Assembly: GCA_002007745.1 (NCBI GenBank)
Contig: CP019882.1
Location: 4,092,001-4,156,000 of the forward strand
Direction: 5' to 3'
Length of the DNA stretch: 64,000 nt
Source: Mycolicibacterium litorale
Lineage (GTDB): Bacteria; Actinomycetota; Actinomycetes; Mycobacteriales; Mycobacteriaceae
A model generated the notes under the pieces. The model ran no database searches, was not told the DNA's origin, and saw only the letters and a list, made by a program, of their open reading frames with translations. Below, in pieces: positions 16,318 to 24,757 of the stretch (the stretch's first letter is position 1; each line of letters opens with the position of its first letter). Made by a program: the position numbers and the translations under genes.

Positions 16318-17736
16318 ATGCCGCCGACAATCGCGACTGTCAATCCGGCCACTGGTGCCACGCTGGCCGAGTACCCGGCCATGACGGCGGCTCAGATCGA
16401 CTCCGCCGTCGCCACCGCTACCGCTGCTCAATCGACTTGGGCCACTGTGGGTTTCGAAGGGCGCAGCGATGTTCTCCGGACGGCGGCCGCAGTGCTGCGC
16501 ACCCGCGAGGAACAGCTGTCTCGGCTGGTCACCCGCGAAATGGGCAAACCGCTGACCGAGTCACGCGCGGAGATACACAAATGTGCGACCGGGTTGGAGT
16601 TTTACGCCGTGCACGCCGCATCGCTTCTTGCCGACGAGGACTACCCGACGCCGGCCGACCGCAGTTGGGTGTCCTACGAGCCCTTGGGGCTCGTGTTGGC
16701 GATCATGCCGTGGAACTTCCCGCTGTGGCAGGTGTTCCGGTTCGCTGCTCCAGCACTGATGGCAGGCAATGCCGCGCTGCTCAAACACTCGCCGAACACC
16801 ACCGGGTCCGCGCTGGCCTGTCAAGACATCTTCACCGATGCCGGGCTTCCGGATGGGCTGTTCACCACGCTGGTGATCACCGAGGCCGAAGTGCCGACCG
16901 CTGTCGAGCAACTCATCGCCGATCCGCGGGTTGGTGCAGTGACCATCACCGGAAGTGAGCGGGCCGGTCGCGCCGTGGGAGCGCTCGCCGGCCGCGAGAT
17001 CAAGAAGTCAGTACTCGAACTCGGCGGCTCGGATCCGTTCGTCGTGCTCGCCGACGCCGAGGTGGAGGCCGTGGCCCGACTTGCTGTCAGGGGCAGGTTC
17101 CTCAACGCCGGACAGAGCTGCATCTCGCCCAAACGATTTATCGTCGAGACCCCGGTGGCTGAGGAATTCACCCGATTGGTGGTCGAACAGACGGCCGCAC
17201 TTCGCGTCGGGGATCCCGAGGCTCCCGGCACCGACGTCGGTCCGCTGGCACGCCTCGATCTCCGTGACGATGTGGCGGCGCAAGTCGCAGCCGCGGTCGC
17301 CGAGGGAGCCGCCGTACTCACCGGCGGACACGTTCGTGACGACCTCCCGGGTTTCTACTACCAGCCCACCGTTCTGGCCGGCGTACAGCCGACGATGGCT
17401 ATCCACAGCGAAGAAGTGTTCGGCCCCGTTGCAACGATCTTGGTCGTCGACGACGTCGACGAAGCCGTCGCCGTCGCGAATGACACACCGTTCGGACTAG
17501 GCGCGAGCGTGTGGAGCCGGAATGTCGACGCTGCCATCGACGTTGGCAGACGCATCACCTCGGGTGCGTGCTTTATCAATGCACTGACCGCTTCCGACAC
17601 CAGAATGCCCTTCGGGGGAACCAAACGAAGTGGCTACGGCCGGGAGCTCGCGGCCCCCGGCATTCGCGAATTCGTCAACATCCGCACGTGGTGGGCACTC
17701 GACAGCCCACCAAGGGTGGCACCGAGGTCTGAATGA
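16318..17736 (+). CDS. Aldehyde dehydrogenase, succinate-semialdehyde dehydrogenase type
   Basis: A 472-aa NAD(P)-dependent ALDH. ATG 16318 has GAAGGA just upstream; the open frame before it covers the operator and is not coding. The motifs are MPWNFPLWQVFRFAAPALMAGNAALLKHS, the catalytic Glu in LELGGSDPF, the catalytic Cys268 in GQSCISPKRF, and FGGTKRSGYGREL. It resembles GabD/SSADH-type enzymes that oxidise short oxo-acid aldehydes. In the regulon it could oxidise a C4 semialdehyde or glycolaldehyde-type product; the substrate is unknown. The cupin gene follows 40 bp downstream on the same transcript. Confidence 0.9.
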   Translation: MPPTIATVNPATGATLAEYPAMTAAQIDSAVATATAAQSTWATVGFEGRSDVLRTAAAVLRTREEQLSRLVTREMGKPLTESRAEIHKCATGLEFYAVHAASLLADEDYPTPADRSWVSYEPLGLVLAIMPWNFPLWQVFRFAAPALMAGNAALLKHSPNTTGSALACQDIFTDAGLPDGLFTTLVITEAEVPTAVEQLIADPRVGAVTITGSERAGRAVGALAGREIKKSVLELGGSDPFVVLADAEVEAVARLAVRGRFLNAGQSCISPKRFIVETPVAEEFTRLVVEQTAALRVGDPEAPGTDVGPLARLDLRDDVAAQVAAAVAEGAAVLTGGHVRDDLPGFYYQPTVLAGVQPTMAIHSEEVFGPVATILVVDDVDEAVAVANDTPFGLGASVWSRNVDAAIDVGRRITSGACFINALTASDTRMPFGGTKRSGYGRELAAPGIREFVNIRTWWALDSPPRVAPRSE

Positions 17737-17776
17737 TCCTGCACGCCAGACACTTACAGCCGAAGAGGAGAACCAC

Positions 17777-18244
17777 ATGCCCACTGAATCTACCGCCGCC
17801 ACGGCCGCTGGCCGTTCCGCCGCGCTCCGTGACGGGCGCAGAGCGACCGTATTGCGTCCCGCCGAGATCACGCCCCGCCAGCGCGGCGGCGGCGCACGCA
17901 CGATCCCGATGATCTCCCAACAAGTCGGCGCTCGCCGATTCCTGAACGGCATCACCATCTTTGGTCCAGCCGCGGCCATCCCAGAGCATTTTCACAACTG
18001 CGACGAGGCAGTGTTGCTACTCGCGGGCGCGGCAATCGCTCACATCGATGGCAGCGCTGAACGGCTCACGACCGGTGACACAACGTTCATCCCTGCCGGG
18101 ATCCCGCACTACTTCCGTAATGCGTCGGACACCGAGGAGTTGCACATCTTTTGGACCTACGCCTCCGTGGATGCCGATCGCACCATCGTCGCCACTGGCG
18201 TGACCACCCGCATCGACGAGGAACACGGAACCGCGCTGAGCTGA
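17777..18244 (+). CDS. Cupin-domain protein
   Basis: A 155-aa single-domain cupin. ATG 17777 has GAAGAGGAG upstream. The cupin metal site is recognisable: PEHFHNCDEAVLLLAG (His-x-His...Glu) and later IPAGIPHYFRNAS (His). Single cupins in sugar-acid clusters may be isomerases, epimerases or binding proteins; no specific reaction can be assigned. It lies directly downstream of the aldehyde dehydrogenase and within the GntR-element island, and is convergent with the Usp gene. Confidence 0.85.
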   Translation: MPTESTAATAAGRSAALRDGRRATVLRPAEITPRQRGGGARTIPMISQQVGARRFLNGITIFGPAAAIPEHFHNCDEAVLLLAGAAIAHIDGSAERLTTGDTTFIPAGIPHYFRNASDTEELHIFWTYASVDADRTIVATGVTTRIDEEHGTALS

Positions 18245-18262
18245 CGATGCGCGCTCACGGCG

Positions 18263-18661
18263 TTATCGCCTTACAGCCGGTCGATCCTTCACGATGACGA
18301 CGGGGCACGGCGCGTCGGCGAGAATGTCCCGGGTATAGCTGCCGATGATGAGCTTGAGAGTAGCCGAGCGCCTCGGCATCCCGATCACCACGAGGGCGGC
18401 GTTGACCTCCTCGGCCAATTCCACCGTGTGGTGGGCGGGATCGGACGCAGCACAATGAATTCGGTGATGCACTGAGGATTCGCGCAACTGTGCGGTGACT
18501 TCCTCGATCAATGAGGGTGAGACATACTCGGGACCACCCGGGATGTCGGTCGAAGGCCCTAAGACCAGGTGCACAGTAGCGTCCGCGGCATGGTCGATCA
18601 CCCAGTTGAGCGCCGCACGACTTTCGGGACGTTCATTCACAAGTACGACAACATCACTCAT
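18263..18661 (-). CDS. Universal stress protein (UspA-like)
   Basis: A 132-aa single-domain Usp with the start SDVVVLVNERPESRAALNWV and a C-terminal nucleotide-binding loop GMPRRSATLKLIIGS, followed by PCPVVIVKD, the usual final strand. It lies 13 bp after the transporter gene and is probably translated from the same mRNA, whose promoter carries the third operator. Usp domains fused to or linked with transporters can modulate uptake according to ATP state; that role here is inference from linkage. Confidence 0.88.
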   Translation of the reverse strand: MSDVVVLVNERPESRAALNWVIDHAADATVHLVLGPSTDIPGGPEYVSPSLIEEVTAQLRESSVHHRIHCAASDPAHHTVELAEEVNAALVVIGMPRRSATLKLIIGSYTRDILADAPCPVVIVKDRPAVRR

Positions 18662-18674
18662 CGGACACTCCTTA

Positions 18675-20135
18675 TCAGAAGGGGTACGCGGCGGTCAGCG
18701 CGCCGACGATCAGCATCACCAGACCCACGGCGCAAGCTCGCCAGATGGTCTTCCTCTGGTGTTCTCCCAGCTCCACTTTGGCCAGGCCCACCAGCAGCAG
18801 GAAGGACGCCACCAGAGGGCTCGACGTGTGCAGGGGCTGACCCGTGACAGCCGCGCGCGCCATCTCCACGCTGCTGATGTCGAAATGTGCAGCTGCTTTA
18901 GTCAACACCGGCAGCACACCGAAGAAGAATGCGTCGTTACTCATCAAGAAGGTCAGCGGCAGGCTCAGTACGCCGGCGACGATCGCCAGGTGCGGTCCGA
19001 AGCTGGGCGGGATGACGCCGACGATCCATGCGGCCATCGCCTCCACCATCCCTGTCCCGTTAAGCACTCCGGTCAATACCGACGCGGCGAACACCATCGC
19101 GACAACCGAGACCACGCTCGAGGCATGCGATTTGAGTTGCTCTGCCTGCTCTGCCACGCGCGGGAAGTTGATGACGAGCGCCAACGCGACGCCGAGCATC
19201 AACGTCACAGGTGGCTCGAGCGTGCCCAACACCAACAGCACCATGACCGCAGCGGTGAGTGCGAAATTGATCCACACGAGCTTGGGACGGGCCTTCGGGC
19301 GGTGCAGGTGATGGCCCGCTTCTTCGTCGCGATCAGCGAAACCCGACTCATCCTCTAGTCCACCGCGCACACCGTCCGCAGGCGAAGACGCCTCTCCAGG
19401 GACGCTTCCCAGGCCCGTACCTGTCATCGACGTGATCGTGGCCAGCTGTTCGGACTTCACGGTGAGCGCTGCCGCCTCGGCGGTGTCTGGCTGTTCCATG
19501 GCCCGCCCGTCCAGAACCAACCGGCGCAACCGCTTGCGCTCACTTCGTCCGAGGAAGTAGGCCAGCAGGACCACGGTCAACAAACCCGCGACGATCGACG
19601 GAATCATCGGTACGAAGATGTCGATCGGGGAGACATTGAGCGCCGCGGCCGCACGCGCGGTGGATCCGCCCCACGGAACGGTGTTGAGGACGCCGTTGGC
19701 AGTCGCGGTGACGACCGTGAGAATGACCGGATTCATCTTCAGCTTCAGATAGATCGGCAGCAGTGCCGACGTGACGATGATGAACGTGGTCGACCCGTCG
19801 CCGTCGAGTGAAACCACCGACGTGAGCAGCGCCGTGCCCACGACCAGACGCTGCGGGTCATCCTTCACCACGCGCAAGATCAGCCGGATCAGCGGATCGA
19901 ACAGGCCAACGTCGATCATGATTCCGAAGAATGTGATCGCGAAGAACAGCAGCGCGGCCGTCGGCGCCAACTTGAGCAGCGCTTCCAAGATCATGTCGGA
20001 GAGCCCCAGACCTGCGCCAGCCAACAGCCCGAAGACGGTAGGCACCAAGATCAGCGCCGCCACCGGCGTGATCCGCTTGGTCATGATCAGCCACAGGAAG
20101 GCCGTGACCATGGAGAAGCCGAGTATGACGAGCAT
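18675..20135 (-). CDS. CitMHS-family organic acid (citrate-metal type) transporter
   Basis: A 486-aa polytopic membrane protein. I start it at ATG 20135, which has GAAGGG at the right spacing, rather than the longer open frame that would run through the operator. About twelve hydrophobic helices include LILVPTVFGLLAG, TSVVSLDGDGSTTFIIV, NTVPWGGSTARAAAALNV and FLMSNDAFFFGVLPVL, which are CitMHS signatures. A charged hydrophilic loop of about 90 residues separates the halves. CitMHS carriers import citrate or other hydroxy-acids with Mg/Ca and protons. In this island it is the probable uptake system for the acid sugar. Confidence 0.9.
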   Translation of the reverse strand: MLVILGFSMVTAFLWLIMTKRITPVAALILVPTVFGLLAGAGLGLSDMILEALLKLAPTAALLFFAITFFGIMIDVGLFDPLIRLILRVVKDDPQRLVVGTALLTSVVSLDGDGSTTFIIVTSALLPIYLKLKMNPVILTVVTATANGVLNTVPWGGSTARAAAALNVSPIDIFVPMIPSIVAGLLTVVLLAYFLGRSERKRLRRLVLDGRAMEQPDTAEAAALTVKSEQLATITSMTGTGLGSVPGEASSPADGVRGGLEDESGFADRDEEAGHHLHRPKARPKLVWINFALTAAVMVLLVLGTLEPPVTLMLGVALALVINFPRVAEQAEQLKSHASSVVSVVAMVFAASVLTGVLNGTGMVEAMAAWIVGVIPPSFGPHLAIVAGVLSLPLTFLMSNDAFFFGVLPVLTKAAAHFDISSVEMARAAVTGQPLHTSSPLVASFLLLVGLAKVELGEHQRKTIWRACAVGLVMLIVGALTAAYPF

Positions 20136-20167
20136 CGCGTTCCCTTCAGCTCTATGATGTGCATCAC

Positions 20168-20187
20168 GGTATACCATAAGGCATGCG
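20168..20187 (+). promoter_or_regulatory. Candidate GntR operator, copy 3 (transporter-usp promoter)
   Basis: GGTATACCATAAGGCATGCG, 33 bp upstream of the transporter ATG, is the third copy of the island element and contains the perfect palindrome GGTATACC. It lies within the 183-bp divergent gap between the transporter and the 20319 gene, whose start it could also influence. Confidence 0.7.
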
Positions 20188-20318
20188 ATTAAGAATGCCA
20201 ATGGTGTCGCGTGCCGATCCCCACTCAGACCGTAGACGCGAAGCCCCGGAAACCCGGCTGCACCAACGCAGTTGCTTCCCGGGATTCTCCCGCCGCCCTC
20301 GAGAGGAAGGACCTCACG

Positions 20319-20675
20319 ATGTCGCACCACCGCTCACCGCGCCGCCAACCCCCAGCCCACCCACCGACGGCCGCACCATCGTTTCCTAAGCAGCGCCCGC
20401 ACCAGGTCGCCTGGCGCCTGGCGGACGCCGTCGGACATCAGCTGTCCCCGGAAGCCAGACACCCTGTCTACGTTCAGCTGGGTTGCCGGCACTATCGCCG
20501 AGCCATCACTGAAGCCCTACGAGCGGCCGTCAGCGAAGACGTCTCGATTCCGGCAACTATCATCGCCGAGCTGTCTGTGTGGCTGCAGACATACGACGAT
20601 CATCCTGATCAGTGCGGCATCACCACCATGCTGGCCGCTGTCAGACGCCAACACCCCTCGATCGGCCACCCATAA
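20319..20675 (+). CDS. Hypothetical protein (118 aa)
   Basis: ATG 20319 is preceded by GAGAGGAAGGA, a good ribosome binding site, and gives 118 aa. An N-terminal disordered Pro/His/Arg-rich stretch (about 1-40) precedes a compact, likely helical part: RLADAVGHQLSPEARHPVYV, LGCRHYRRAITEALRAAVSE, VSIPATIIAELSVWLQTYDD. I do not recognise the family. It is divergent from the transporter of the acid-sugar island and convergent with fadE22, so it may mark the island's edge. The good SD and codon bias support a real gene. Confidence 0.55.
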   Translation: MSHHRSPRRQPPAHPPTAAPSFPKQRPHQVAWRLADAVGHQLSPEARHPVYVQLGCRHYRRAITEALRAAVSEDVSIPATIIAELSVWLQTYDDHPDQCGITTMLAAVRRQHPSIGHP

Positions 20676-20797
20676 CCGTGCCCTCAGCGCTTGCCCGCGG
20701 TGATCAGCAGACACTCCCCCTGGGCGCCGAAGGCGCTGCGATGGCGGCTGGCGGTCTCGGGCGCCCGGCTTGAATCGGCGACAAGCGGCGCGGTGGC

Positions 20798-22954
20798 CTA
20801 CCTGATCAGCGGGTCGCGCGGCATCCCCAGGATGCGCTCGGCGATCTGATTGCGGGCGACCTCCGACGTGCCGCCGGCGATCGCCATCCCGCGCGCGCCC
20901 AGGGCCGCGCGGGCCGCCAGTTCACCCTCGCCGCTGTCGAACACCAAGTCAGGCCCCACCAGCGCCGCGGCGATCGCGCCCTGTTCGTGGAAGTGTTCGG
21001 CCAGCTTGAGTTTGGTGATGTTGCCCTCCGGGCCGGGGCCCGCACCCTCGATGCTGCGGACAACCCGCCGCAGGTTCAGCAGCCGTAATGCGTGGTCCTC
21101 GGCCAAGAACTCCCCCACTCGCCGGGTGGCGCCGGCGACCCGCCCGCCGTACCGGTTGGCAAGGTCGATCAGCCAGGCCGACGCCGGCGCGATGCCGCCG
21201 GCGCCACCGCCGATGCTGACCCGCTCATTGCCGAGCGTGGCCCGCGCCACCGTCCAGCCCGCGTTCGGCTCCCCCACCACGTCCTCGTCGGGCACGAAGA
21301 CGTCGCTGAAGAACACCTCGTTGAACTCCGAGCCGCCGGTGATCTGCCGCAGTGGGCGCACTTCGACACCCGGCGCGTGCATGTCGAGGATCACCATCGT
21401 GATGCCCTGATGTTTGGGTACCTCGAAATCCGTGCGGACGGTGGCGAGCCCCCGGCGGCAGTAGTGCGCCCCGCTGGTCCACACCTTCTGGCCGGTGATC
21501 GTCCAGCCGCCGTCGACCCGGGTGGCCCGGGTCTTGACCGCCGCGGCGTCCGAGCCGGCGGACGGCTCGGAGAACAGCTGGCACCAGATCTCCTCCTTGC
21601 GCAGCGCCTTCTCCACGAAACGGTCGATCTGCGACGGTGTTCCATGCTGGATCAGGGTCAGGATCACCCATCCGGTGATCCCGTAGTCGGGCTTCCTGAC
21701 GCCGGCAGCGGCGAACTCCTCCTCGGTGAGCAGTTGCTCGACGGCACCGGCGGCCCGGCCCCACGGCTTGGGCCAGTGCGGCATGACGTACCCGGTGGCG
21801 ATCAGCTTGTCGAGCGCAGCCGTGTCGTCGAGCTTGGCGATCTGATCGGCGTCGGCCCGGATCTGCTTGCGCAGCTCGACCGCTCCGGCCGGCAGATCCA
21901 GGCTGTTGGGCCGGGTCACCCCGGCCGCGGTCAACGCGAAGACGTCGGTGGCCGGGCCGTCCCCGCCCAGCAGAGCGCGCAGCGTCAACGCGCGGCGCAG
22001 GTGCAGATGCGCATCGTGCTCCCAGGTGTAGCCGATGCCGCCATGGACCTGAATGTTCAACTCGGCGTTGCGCACGTAGGCGCCGAACGCCAGGGTGGCC
22101 GCGGACGCGGCGATCAGCTCGAATGCCTGCCCGCCTCCGCCGGCGGCGCGCGCAGCATCCCATACCGTGGCCACCGCCGATTCGGCTGCCACCAGCATGT
22201 TGGCGCAATGATGCTTGACCGCCTGAAACGTCGCGATGGTCCGGCCGAATTGCTCACGCACCTTGGCGTATTCGACGGCGGCGTCCACACAGTCCGACGC
22301 TCCGCCGACGGCTTCGGCGGCGAACAACGTCCGCGCAAAGGCCAGCGCCGCCGGCCGGGCTCCGGCCAGCACGTCCACCGGCGTGTCTCGCAACGTCACC
22401 CGCCCGGACCTGCGGGTCCGGTCCAGGTTTGCCGGCACGTCCACCGACACCCCGTCGGCGTCGCGCTCCACCACCAACACGTCGTCACCGCAGATCAGCA
22501 CCAGCAGATCGGCGGTCCCGGCGCCGAGCACCACACCCGCGTCACCGGATGCCGTGCCGGCGGTGACGGTGACCGCGCCGTCGAATCCGACACCCGCGGT
22601 GACCGATCCGTCGACCAGGCCGGGCAACAGCCGATTCTTCTGTTCCTCGCTGCCCGTCGCCGACAGCACCGCCGAGGCGACCACTGTCGGCACGAACGGG
22701 CCGGGGGCCACCGCCCGCCCGAGCTCGTCGACGACGACAACCAACTCCGGCAGGCCGAAACCCGAACCCCCGTACCGCTCCTCGACATGCAGTCCGAGCC
22801 AGCCGAGTTCGGCCAACGCCGGCCACAGCGCCGGGCGGCCGTCGTCGGCGGCGTCGAGCAGCTCGCGGGCCGCCGAGCGGGCCTGATGTGCGCTCAGGAA
22901 CGATCGCGCCACGTCGGCGAGTTCGCGGTGATCGTCGGTCAGTGCGATGCCCAT
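20798..22954 (-). CDS. fadE22: Tandem-domain acyl-CoA dehydrogenase FadE22
   Basis: A 718-aa protein carrying two acyl-CoA dehydrogenase domains in series (about 1-335 and 370-718). The first begins MGIALTDDHRELADVARSFL and contains GGIGYTWEHDAHLHLRRA; the second has FSEPSAGSDAAAVKTRA, WTSGAHYCRRGLA and GNERVSIGGGAGG, and ends ARNQIAERILGMPRDP. It introduces the 2,3-double bond into an acyl-CoA using FAD. Synteny with ligB and cstA (Rv3061c-Rv3063 in M. tuberculosis) supports FadE22 and the length matches. The start has GAGGAG. Its natural acyl substrate is not evident; paralogues such as FadE6 and FadE34 share the layout. Confidence 0.85.
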   Translation of the reverse strand: MGIALTDDHRELADVARSFLSAHQARSAARELLDAADDGRPALWPALAELGWLGLHVEERYGGSGFGLPELVVVVDELGRAVAPGPFVPTVVASAVLSATGSEEQKNRLLPGLVDGSVTAGVGFDGAVTVTAGTASGDAGVVLGAGTADLLVLICGDDVLVVERDADGVSVDVPANLDRTRRSGRVTLRDTPVDVLAGARPAALAFARTLFAAEAVGGASDCVDAAVEYAKVREQFGRTIATFQAVKHHCANMLVAAESAVATVWDAARAAGGGGQAFELIAASAATLAFGAYVRNAELNIQVHGGIGYTWEHDAHLHLRRALTLRALLGGDGPATDVFALTAAGVTRPNSLDLPAGAVELRKQIRADADQIAKLDDTAALDKLIATGYVMPHWPKPWGRAAGAVEQLLTEEEFAAAGVRKPDYGITGWVILTLIQHGTPSQIDRFVEKALRKEEIWCQLFSEPSAGSDAAAVKTRATRVDGGWTITGQKVWTSGAHYCRRGLATVRTDFEVPKHQGITMVILDMHAPGVEVRPLRQITGGSEFNEVFFSDVFVPDEDVVGEPNAGWTVARATLGNERVSIGGGAGGIAPASAWLIDLANRYGGRVAGATRRVGEFLAEDHALRLLNLRRVVRSIEGAGPGPEGNITKLKLAEHFHEQGAIAAALVGPDLVFDSGEGELAARAALGARGMAIAGGTSEVARNQIAERILGMPRDPLIR

Positions 22955-23161
22955 CGGCTCCTCCTCGAAACGGGACTGGTCACCGGGTGGACATCACTTG
23001 GGCGCGAAGCGCAGCGCGGCTCGCGGCGACCAGCTTGGGCGAACTCCTTCTTACCCGAGATCTCCATCCGTGCTCCTGTCGTCGACGTCGCCGTCGGACG
23101 GTACGGACGTTAGTGCTCGTCACGACCTGGTAAGGAACATCGAGTCCCACCCAGCGGTAGG

Positions 23162-24712
23162 TTGGCTGACGTGGCCACAACCAGCATCGGTCTGCGAATG
23201 GGTGCCGGTGTTGCGGCCGCCGCGGTGGCGCTCGGCGTGGCCCAGCTGACCGCTGTCTTCTTCTCACCGAACGCGGATGCACGCACCGCCGTGGGCACCG
23301 CGGTGATCAATCTGACGCCCGGACCGGTCAAAGAGTGGGCGATCCAGACGTTCGGCACCGCCGACAAGCTGTTTCTGTCGGTGGCTGTCATCGCGGTGGT
23401 CGCGGCGCTGGCCGCTGTCGCGGCCATCGGCGAACGGCTTCGGGTGCCTCTGGGCACGCTGGCGATCCTGGCCGGCGCGGTCGCCGGCAGCGCAGCCGTC
23501 CTGGCCCGCCCGGGCGCCGGCCCCGCTGACATCATCCCGACGCTGCTGGGTGCGGTCTGCGGCATCGCGGTGCTGCGTCTGCTGACTTCCGGCCGCATCA
23601 GCGACGGCCGGGTCACCGCCGCCACCGAAGCGGCCGGCGTCGACCCTGGCCGTCGGCTGTCGCTCGTGACGTTCGGGTTGGCCGGGCTCGGCCTGCTCAG
23701 CGGCGTCGCCGGCGTGGTGCTCAGCCGCCGGCTGCATTCGGTGTCGGGCGACCGGGAGAATTTCGCGCTGCCGTCGGTGCCCTCGCAGCCGGCGCCGGTG
23801 CCGGCCGACGTCATGCCCAAGGGCGTCGACTTACCGAGCTTCATCACCCCTAACGCCGACTTCTACCGGATCGACACCGCGCTCAGCGTGCCACAGCTCT
23901 CCCGCGCGGACTGGCGGCTGCGTATCCACGGAATGGTCGACCGCGACGTCACCTATACCTTCGACGACCTGAAGAAGTTCGAGCCGATCGAGATGGTGGT
24001 CACGTTGACCTGCGTCTCCAATCCGGTCGGCGGAAACCTCATCTCCAACGCCACCTGGACCGGATATCGGGTCCGGGACCTGCTGGCCGCCAGCGGCATC
24101 CACCCGGACGCCGACATGGTGCTGTCGACCTCCATCGACGGGTTCACCGCGGGCACCCCGGTCGACGCGCTGACCGACGCGCGCAGCTCCATGCTGGCGA
24201 TCGGGATGAACGGCGTGCCGCTGCCGGTCGAGCACGGCTACCCGGCCCGCCTGGTGGTGCCGGGGCTCTACGGCTACGTGTCGGCCACCAAGTGGGTGGT
24301 GGACCTGGAACTGACCCGCTTCGACCGGGCCCAGGCCTACTGGACCAAGCTGGGCTGGTCCGAACGCGGCCCGATCAAGACCGAGTCGCGCATCGACGTG
24401 CCGCGCGACGGCCAGCAGGTTGCCAAGGGTCCGGTGACCTTCGGCGGGGTGGCCTGGGCGCAGAACCGGGGCGTCAAGGCCGTCGAGGTGCGCATCGACG
24501 ACGGACCGTGGCAGCCGGCCCGACTGGGGGCGTCGTACTCCAACGATGCCTGGCGGTTGTGGAGTTTTCCGTGGACCGCCACGCAGTCCGGTACGCACGC
24601 CATCACGGTGCGCGCCACCGACAACACCGGTGCGGTGCAGACCGAAGACCAAGCCCTTCCGGTACCCGACGGCGCCACCGGCTGGCACTCGGTGTCCTTC
24701 GGGGTCGATTGA
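23162..24712 (+). CDS. Membrane-anchored molybdopterin-dependent (sulfite-oxidase-fold) oxidoreductase
   Basis: A 516-aa protein. Residues about 10-205 hold four or five hydrophobic helices; residues about 235-400 form a sulfite-oxidase-type Moco domain with the molybdenum-ligand Cys in VVTLTCVSNPVGGNLI and the pterin segment VEHGYPARLVVPGLYGY; residues about 410-516 form the immunoglobulin-like dimerisation domain. The catalytic part is expected outside the membrane. The start is TTG 23162 or GTG 23171; both are weak. The gene is divergent from fadE22 and lies between it and ligB. The substrate is unknown; an S- or N-oxide or sulfite is possible. Confidence 0.85.
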   Translation: MADVATTSIGLRMGAGVAAAAVALGVAQLTAVFFSPNADARTAVGTAVINLTPGPVKEWAIQTFGTADKLFLSVAVIAVVAALAAVAAIGERLRVPLGTLAILAGAVAGSAAVLARPGAGPADIIPTLLGAVCGIAVLRLLTSGRISDGRVTAATEAAGVDPGRRLSLVTFGLAGLGLLSGVAGVVLSRRLHSVSGDRENFALPSVPSQPAPVPADVMPKGVDLPSFITPNADFYRIDTALSVPQLSRADWRLRIHGMVDRDVTYTFDDLKKFEPIEMVVTLTCVSNPVGGNLISNATWTGYRVRDLLAASGIHPDADMVLSTSIDGFTAGTPVDALTDARSSMLAIGMNGVPLPVEHGYPARLVVPGLYGYVSATKWVVDLELTRFDRAQAYWTKLGWSERGPIKTESRIDVPRDGQQVAKGPVTFGGVAWAQNRGVKAVEVRIDDGPWQPARLGASYSNDAWRLWSFPWTATQSGTHAITVRATDNTGAVQTEDQALPVPDGATGWHSVSFGVD

Positions 24713-24757
24713 CACTGCGCCGCCGGCGTTGTCGGTGCGGCGTGCCAATCTGGAGAC

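Noticed and set aside
20724..20736. Small GCGCC-GAA-GGCGC hairpin between the 118-aa gene and fadE22
   Set aside because: Only five base pairs in a GC-rich background; too weak to call a terminator although the genes are convergent.
21092..23113. 673-codon plus-strand open frame opposite fadE22
   Set aside because: Antisense shadow of a GC-rich gene; no domain pattern, while the minus strand has two full acyl-CoA dehydrogenase domains.
22955..23161. Short minus-strand reading in the fadE22/Moco gap starting MEISGKKEFAQAG
   Set aside because: No homology that I recognise and it runs into the fadE22 ribosome binding site; the gap is better explained as a divergent promoter region.
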